A stretch of 64,000 bases of DNA, taken from NCBI RefSeq assembly GCF_900446695.1, contig NZ_UAVP01000003.1, forward strand, positions 744,001 to 808,000. Direction: 5' to 3'. Every line of letters begins with the position of its first letter. Position 1 is the first letter of the stretch. The DNA comes from Capnocytophaga sputigena. GTDB taxonomy: Bacteria > Bacteroidota > Bacteroidia > Flavobacteriales > Flavobacteriaceae. A program made the translations under genes and the position numbers. A model generated the notes under the pieces. The model did not search any database, was not told the DNA's origin, and was given only the letters and a program-made list of their open reading frames with translations. Shown in pieces: positions 59,248 to 64,000 of this stretch.

Positions 59248-59655
59248 TTGACGACTAAAAAGTTCTATACATTTATCACACTCCTATGTCTTGCCAGTTG
59301 GGGTTGGCTACTTAGCCACTTTCTTTCTCATAGGCACGACATAGGGGTTGCTGTTTGTGTAATAAAGAATGTTACGGGTTACCCTTGTCCGTCGTGTGGT
59401 ACAACGCGGTCGGTAGTCTCTTTTTTTGAAGGGCACTGGTTTGAGGCTTTACTCACCAATCCGCTTGGAGTATTAGCTGCTATAGCATTAGTGAGTATAC
59501 CCTTGTGGTTACTTTGCGATTTGTTTCTAAAGAAGCCTACCTTATATCGCTCTTTCATCACATTCGAACGCGTTTTCAAACGTCCACAAGTGTATATCCC
59601 TTTCTTCATTTTTATCCTACTGAATTGGATTTGGAACATTTATAAAGGCTTATGA
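59248..59655 (+). CDS. DUF2752 domain membrane protein
   Basis: This 135-residue protein has three hydrophobic segments (about 6-24, 60-85, 110-130). The DUF2752 signature 'CPSCGTTRSVVSFFEGHWFEALLTNPLGVL' (about 45-74) has two cysteines and a Gly-Thr-Thr-Arg turn. The function of the family is unknown. The first codon appears to be TTG immediately after the TM2 stop, since no suitable ATG precedes the first helix, so translation is probably coupled. The stop overlaps the next ATG by four bases (59652). Confidence 0.82.
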   Translation: MTTKKFYTFITLLCLASWGWLLSHFLSHRHDIGVAVCVIKNVTGYPCPSCGTTRSVVSFFEGHWFEALLTNPLGVLAAIALVSIPLWLLCDLFLKKPTLYRSFITFERVFKRPQVYIPFFIFILLNWIWNIYKGL

Positions 59656-60083
59656 TAGTAATTAAACCCTTAAACGAGCGTATTAGCGAAGGTGACAAAG
59701 AACGCGCTGCTAATAGCTATATAATGTCAATAGTAGCTATTATGGCAGGAATGCCTCTACCTATCATCAACTTGCTAGCTACTCTTTTCTTCTTAATAGC
59801 CCATCGCAAAGGCTCTTATTTTGTGCGTTGGCACTGCTACCAATCTTTGGTGTCACAGCTCTTCTTATTCTTTGTAAACACTACCTCTTTTTGGTGGACA
59901 ATATCTATATTGTTAGGCAGCAATATAATTTCTAATGCCTATATTGCTTGGATTATCATAGCTTTCTCTTTCAATGTGATGGAGATTATAGGCACTTTCT
60001 ATTCTGCTGTAGAAGTGCGCAAAGGCAAACACCTCTTTTGGTGGTTTTATGGAGATATTGTAGATTTAATCGTAAAAAAATAA
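59652..60083 (+). CDS. DUF4870 domain membrane protein
   Basis: This 143-residue protein has three or four hydrophobic segments after a polar N-terminus. It shows 'IIAHRKGSYFVRWHCYQSLVSQ' type DUF4870 features (near 48-70) and ends in 'GDIVDLIVKK'. Function is unknown; such proteins are often encoded near TM2 proteins. It overlaps the DUF2752 gene by four bases and the M48 peptidase gene by one base, which supports one operon. Confidence 0.82.
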   Translation: MIVIKPLNERISEGDKERAANSYIMSIVAIMAGMPLPIINLLATLFFLIAHRKGSYFVRWHCYQSLVSQLFLFFVNTTSFWWTISILLGSNIISNAYIAWIIIAFSFNVMEIIGTFYSAVEVRKGKHLFWWFYGDIVDLIVKK

Positions 60084-60895
60084 TGGAAAAAGTAATTATA
60101 AGAGGTTGTATTTTGCTAAGTGTATTCTTGGGCAGTTGGTTTTTGTTACAACAAGTGAATTGGATAGGATTTTTCAATATCAATCCACTATTGCGCAATG
60201 AATATGTAAATAAAATAGAAGTAGAACTAGGCGAACTAATGTATGACGATTTTACCAGTAGATACTCAGTGGTAAATGATGATCTTGCTGTAGCTACTAT
60301 AGATACTATAGTAACCAAAATATGTGAAGCTAATAACATCAACCGCAAAGAACTGAAAGTCTATTTATTAGAAAGTGAAGAGGTGAACGCCTTTGCTTTG
60401 CCTAACCACCAACTGATGATTTACACTGGGCTTGCCAAAAAAACTTCTACCCCCGAAGCACTTGCTGGGGTAATAGGACACGAACTAGCTCACATCCAAA
60501 AAGATCACGTAATGCAATCTCTAGTGAGAGAAATAGGATTAGGCACCCTATTTACCATCATTTCAGGAGGTGATTTTTCAATGGTTTCCGAAATAGGCAG
60601 AATGGTCTCATCTACTGCTTTTAGTAGAAATTTAGAAAAAGAAGCCGACCTTGTAGGGCTTACTTACATACAAAATGCTCAAATAGACCCTAAACCTTTT
60701 GCTGAGTTTATAGGGGTAATTCACGATGATAAAGATAAAGACCTGCCTTCAGCTTTCAAATGGGTAAGCACTCACCCTTTCCCTGAAGACAGAAAAGAAT
60801 ATCTGTTACAGAATATCCAAAAAGAAAAAAGAGAGTATAAACCAGTACTTTCAGCTGATACTTGGAAAAATTTTCAAGAATTTTTAAAAGATTAA
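60083..60895 (+). CDS. M48-family zinc metallopeptidase
   Basis: This 270-residue enzyme has one N-terminal membrane anchor (about 6-24) and a periplasmic peptidase domain. The zinc site HExxH is in 'GVIGHELAHIQKDH' (His133, Glu134, His137), with a downstream third ligand in 'NLEKEADLVGLTYI'. The M48 family includes HtpX and BepA-type envelope quality-control peptidases. 'STHPFPEDRKEYLL' near the end is typical of the BepA/YcaL side. The start at 60083 (TAATG overlap) is chosen; an upstream ATG at 59948 would only translate the DUF4870 gene in another frame. It precedes ruvX by two bases. Confidence 0.9.
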   Translation: MEKVIIRGCILLSVFLGSWFLLQQVNWIGFFNINPLLRNEYVNKIEVELGELMYDDFTSRYSVVNDDLAVATIDTIVTKICEANNINRKELKVYLLESEEVNAFALPNHQLMIYTGLAKKTSTPEALAGVIGHELAHIQKDHVMQSLVREIGLGTLFTIISGGDFSMVSEIGRMVSSTAFSRNLEKEADLVGLTYIQNAQIDPKPFAEFIGVIHDDKDKDLPSAFKWVSTHPFPEDRKEYLLQNIQKEKREYKPVLSADTWKNFQEFLKD

Positions 60896-60897
60896 TT

Positions 60898-61308
60898 ATG
60901 CGCATTTTAGCTATAGACTACGGAACCAAACGCACTGGTATTGCTGTAACCGACCCCCTGCAAATCATCGCTTCGGGGCTTTGCACAGTAGAAACCCCTA
61001 CCCTACTCGCTTTCCTAAAACAATACACTACCGAGGAAGCTGTAGAAGGCTTCGTGATTGGGCAACCTAAACGGCTCAACAACGAGGACTCTAGCGTAGA
61101 AACTCACATTCAGCAGTTTATAACACAATTGCAAAAAGAATTTCCCTCAATCCCTATCCATCGACAAGACGAGCGCTTTACCTCTAAACTCGCTTTCCAA
61201 ACGATGATTGATAGTGGACTGAAAAAGAAACAACGCCAAAACAAAGCACTGATAGATGAAATTAGTGCTACTATTATCTTACAAGAATTTCTTTCAAGTA
61301 GGAAATAA
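60898..61308 (+). CDS. ruvX: Holliday junction resolvase-like protein RuvX/YqgF
   Basis: This 136-residue RNase H-fold protein has 'RILAIDYGTKRTGIAVTDPLQ' (residues 2-22, first catalytic Asp), 'EGFVIGQPKRLN' and the C-terminal 'DEISATIILQEFL' with the late Asp/Glu. The family (YqgF/RuvX) takes part in 16S rRNA 5' end maturation in some bacteria and is also annotated as a Holliday junction resolvase. The start at 60898 is preferred over 60862, because the conserved beta-strand begins at once. The M48 gene ends three bases upstream. Confidence 0.93.
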   Translation: MRILAIDYGTKRTGIAVTDPLQIIASGLCTVETPTLLAFLKQYTTEEAVEGFVIGQPKRLNNEDSSVETHIQQFITQLQKEFPSIPIHRQDERFTSKLAFQTMIDSGLKKKQRQNKALIDEISATIILQEFLSSRK

Positions 61309-61329
61309 TAATAACAAAATATTTAACCA

Positions 61330-63438
61330 ATGAAAAAGTTTATTATCACTATTGTATGTATGTTGTTTTGTGCACCTCTTCTTTCTGCGCAAACCCTTTT
61401 ATCTCCTAACGGAAACCTCAAACTCTCATTTCAGCTCACTGAAAAAGGGAGTCCTACTTATGCCTTAACTTTCAAAGGCAAAACAGTCATCAGCGAGAGT
61501 GCTTTGGGGTTTGTAATCAACCAAAAGGAGGATTTCAATAGCAATTTCGAAATCACAGAGGTTCAATTTGCTGAAGCTAATACTGTATGGCAACCCGTTT
61601 TGGGAGAAAACAAAGAAATACGCGACCATCACAAAGAAATGTTCATCCGTCTCACTCAGAAAAACAACGGTCGACAATTGTACTTACGCTTTCGGCTATT
61701 TGATGACGGGTTAGGCTTTCGCTATGAGTTCCCTGTGCAAGACAATTTCCGTCACTTTAGAATTCAAGAAGAACTTACTACTTTCCAACTTTCAGATAAC
61801 CACAAAGCCTTCTGGATTCCCGCTGATTATGACACCAACGAGTTCCCTATAACCACTTCTGCCATTTCAGAAATTCCAAAACTTATAGATAAAGTGCGCG
61901 AAGAGCCTTTGGCTGCCAAAGCTCCTACTCCCAATGTAGCCGTACAAACGCCTTTGATGCTCAAATCAAATGATGGATTATACATCAATCTGCACGAGGC
62001 GGCTTTGGTGAATTATCCTTCAATGATGCTCAATGTTAATGCTGCCAAAAATCAGTTATCAGCTCATTTAGTCCCCGATAAGAATGGGGTAAAAGGCTAT
62101 GTTCAAACGGGTAGCGTAACACCGTGGCGCACAATAGTAGTAAGCGATGACGCTCGTGATATTTTGGCTTCTAACCTTATTCTGAACCTCAACGAACCCT
62201 GTAAAATCACCGACACCTCTTGGATTCACCCTACTAAATACATAGGCGTTTGGTGGGAGTATTTCATAGGAGGCGGCAGTACGTGGGCTTACTCCGATGA
62301 CCGCGATATTACCATTGGCGTTACCGATTATACAAAACTAAAACCTAACGGACACCACGGTGCTAATACCGAGCACGTGAAGAAATACATCAATTTTGCC
62401 GCTCAACACGGTTTTGATGCCGTTCTTGTGGAAGGCTGGAACGAAGGCTGGGAAGATAACTATGCTTACGACAAAGAGCGCATATACAGCTTTACCAAAG
62501 CCTACCCCGATTTTGATGTACAAGCATTACATCAATACGCTGCTAGCAAAGGTGTAAAACTGATTATGCACCACGAAACGACCTCCTCTGTAGTGGATTA
62601 CGAATGCCACTTGCACGAGGCTTTCCGCTTTATGAACGACAATGGTTATGATGCAGTAAAAACAGGTTATGTAGGACCTATCATTCCGCGCAGCGAATAC
62701 CACGACGGACAGTGGATGGTAAACCACTATAACTATGTAGCCGAAACCGCTGCTAAGTACCACATAATGGTCAATTCACACGAGGCAGTGCGACCTACCG
62801 GTATGAGCCGTACTTACCCTAACTGGGTAGCCCAAGAGAGTGCACGCGGTACCGAATTTGAATCGTTCAACGGCAATCACCCCGAACATACTACTATCCT
62901 CCCCTTCACTCGCTTGATGGGTGGTGCTATGGATTATACCCCTGGTATTTTTGAAGGCGATTTGAGCCAATATGGCAACAACAAAGCCAAACTCAGCACT
63001 ACCCTCGTGAAGCAGTTGGCGCTCTACGTAACAATGTATAGTCCGTTGCAAATGGCAGCCGACTTGCCTGAGAACTACGAAAAACATCTCGATGCTTTCC
63101 AATTTATCAAAGATATAGCAGCCGACTGGGATAATACTTATATTTTAGAAGCCGAACCCGGCGATTACATCACTATTGCCCGCAAAGCCAAAGGTAAAAA
63201 CGAGTGGTTTGTAGGTGCTATCACCGATGAAAACGCCCGTGAAGCTCTCGTCAATTTCAGTTTTCTACCCAAAGGAAAAACCTATACCGCTACCCTCTAC
63301 ACCGATGGCAAAAATGCCGATTGGCGTACCAACCCCCAAAGTTACTCCATCAAAACAATGAAAGTAACTCACAAAACCAAACTCAAACAACGCCTTGCCC
63401 CCAGTGGAGGTTTGGCAATATCAGTGAAAAGTGAATAA
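61330..63438 (+). CDS. GH97 alpha-glycosidase, exported
   Basis: This 702-residue protein has a signal peptide (about 1-20, ending PLLSAQ). An N-terminal beta-sandwich (about 25-290), a TIM-barrel catalytic domain (about 295-590) and a C-terminal beta domain follow. 'DAVLVEGWNEGWEDNYAYD', 'HHETTSSVVDYE', 'VNSHEAVRPTGMSRTYPN' (Glu485) and 'QESARGTEFESF' (Glu503, Glu509) match the glutamate-based inverting subgroup typified by SusB alpha-glucosidase. The retaining subgroup has an aspartate in its place. The likely substrate is an alpha-glucoside, in the periplasm. It follows ruvX by 21 bases and precedes ptrB on the same strand. Confidence 0.9.
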   Translation: MKKFIITIVCMLFCAPLLSAQTLLSPNGNLKLSFQLTEKGSPTYALTFKGKTVISESALGFVINQKEDFNSNFEITEVQFAEANTVWQPVLGENKEIRDHHKEMFIRLTQKNNGRQLYLRFRLFDDGLGFRYEFPVQDNFRHFRIQEELTTFQLSDNHKAFWIPADYDTNEFPITTSAISEIPKLIDKVREEPLAAKAPTPNVAVQTPLMLKSNDGLYINLHEAALVNYPSMMLNVNAAKNQLSAHLVPDKNGVKGYVQTGSVTPWRTIVVSDDARDILASNLILNLNEPCKITDTSWIHPTKYIGVWWEYFIGGGSTWAYSDDRDITIGVTDYTKLKPNGHHGANTEHVKKYINFAAQHGFDAVLVEGWNEGWEDNYAYDKERIYSFTKAYPDFDVQALHQYAASKGVKLIMHHETTSSVVDYECHLHEAFRFMNDNGYDAVKTGYVGPIIPRSEYHDGQWMVNHYNYVAETAAKYHIMVNSHEAVRPTGMSRTYPNWVAQESARGTEFESFNGNHPEHTTILPFTRLMGGAMDYTPGIFEGDLSQYGNNKAKLSTTLVKQLALYVTMYSPLQMAADLPENYEKHLDAFQFIKDIAADWDNTYILEAEPGDYITIARKAKGKNEWFVGAITDENAREALVNFSFLPKGKTYTATLYTDGKNADWRTNPQSYSIKTMKVTHKTKLKQRLAPSGGLAISVKSE

Positions 63439-63448
63439 CAAAAATAAT

Positions 63449-64000
63449 ATGACAACTCCTCCTAAAGCCAAACAAATACCTCATATATTCCACGAATTTG
63501 GAAAAGAACGCGCCGATAATTACTATTGGCTGCGCGAGCGCGAAAACCCTGAAGTCATTGCCTATTTAGAAGCCGAAAATGCCTACTATCAGGCGCAAAC
63601 AGCGCACACCAAACCTTTGCAAGAAACGCTCTTTGCCGAAATGAAAAGCCGCATCAAAGAGAACGATAGTTCTGTGCCTTATTGCTACAACGGTTATTGG
63701 TATCAAACTCGTTATGAAGAAGGTAAGGATTACCCTATTTATGTACGCTACAAGGAAACGCTCGAAGCTCCCGAAGAAATTCTTTTCGATTGTAATGCAA
63801 TGGCTAAAGGTAAAACCTACTTTCACCTCGATAGCTTTGCCATAAGCGACGACAATCAGTGGGCTATTTTTGGGGTAGATACAGTATCTCGTAGGCAATA
63901 TACGCTGCAAATCAAGAACCTCAGCACAGGTGAAATACTGCCCTATAAAATTAAAAATACTAACGGACAAGCAATTTGGGCAGCCGATAGTCGTACCATT
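63449..64000 (+). CDS. ptrB: Oligopeptidase B-like S9 peptidase, N-terminal part (cut by window edge)
   Basis: The first 184 codons are present. 'HIFHEFGKERADNYYWLRERENPEVIAYLEAENAYY' and 'MKSRIKENDSSVPYCYNGYWYQTRYEEGKDYPIYVRY' are typical of the N-terminal beta-propeller side of oligopeptidase B (protease II), which cleaves after basic residues in peptides. The catalytic Ser-Asp-His triad lies beyond the window edge and cannot be checked. No signal peptide is visible, which agrees with a cytoplasmic enzyme. It follows GH97 by ten bases. Prolyl oligopeptidase is the main alternative. Confidence 0.85.
   Translation, partial: MTTPPKAKQIPHIFHEFGKERADNYYWLRERENPEVIAYLEAENAYYQAQTAHTKPLQETLFAEMKSRIKENDSSVPYCYNGYWYQTRYEEGKDYPIYVRYKETLEAPEEILFDCNAMAKGKTYFHLDSFAISDDNQWAIFGVDTVSRRQYTLQIKNLSTGEILPYKIKNTNGQAIWAADSRTI

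Noticed and set aside
59948-60082. Extended N-terminus of the M48 peptidase from the ATG at 59948
   Set aside because: The extension reads the DUF4870 gene in another frame and has no signal; the TAATG start at 60083 begins at the membrane anchor.
63449-64000. Truncated pseudogene of an S9 peptidase
   Set aside because: The frame is open to the last base; it is cut by the window edge, not by a stop or frameshift.

Overview
The window looks like chromosome from a Flavobacteriia member, most probably Capnocytophaga. Supporting signs are Bacteroidota promoters (TTTG, 19-20 bases, TAnnTTTG) before many genes, a gliding lipoprotein (GldD), a 4,073-residue adhesin with a type IX secretion (T9SS) type B C-terminus, and a five-gene locus matching in order and content the gpdCDGEF glycoprotein-deglycosylation operon of Capnocytophaga canimorsus. 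I see no insertion sequence, prophage, CRISPR array or rRNA. The only tRNA I found is tRNA-Arg(CCG).

Layout. 0-1.75 kb: a cut minus-strand gene, then ybbR-like and coaE. 1.78-10.5 kb: alternative complex III (actA, actB, a fused actC-actD, actE, a short actF), interrupted by a GH20 hexosaminidase gene. 10.5-17 kb: tRNA-Arg, yqeY-like, gldD, a Cys/Lys repeat protein, comF-like, glyS, a PAS protein, a PAP2 phosphatase and ric. 17.0-17.6 kb: an orphan promoter-terminator unit. 17.6-29.8 kb: the giant adhesin. 30.2-39.2 kb: the gpd locus. 39.6-41.6 kb: a two-component system diverging from gpd. 41.7-48.9 kb, minus strand: an outer-membrane protein, gamma carbonic anhydrase, two small genes, bioB, cmk, hemH, ftsW and murD. 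49.2-64 kb: a 58-residue membrane protein, gapN, a THUMP methyltransferase, sbcD, a porin, a peptide transporter, bactofilin, a DUF6168-like membrane protein, TM2-DUF2752-DUF4870-M48, ruvX, a GH97 enzyme and the start of ptrB.

How the genes fit together. Energy conservation (complex III) sits with host-glycan use: surface endoglycosidase and capture by Gpd, then GH20 and GH97 exo-enzymes, a porin and a peptide transporter. GldD and the giant adhesin belong to gliding and T9SS.

The most unusual signal is not a gene. Short degenerate arrays with a strict 7-base period recur at about 18 places, in several unrelated unit sequences. They lie mostly at gene 3' ends. Because 7 mod 3 = 1, units carrying TAA, TAG or TGA place a stop in all three frames within three units, and about ten genes take their stop codon from such an array. 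Some arrays have become coding: the coaE tail, the actB start and the actC-actD linker, where the one unit whose TAA would be in frame reads TAT. A related AATTTGC/GCAAATT class supplies the -33 box of several promoters.
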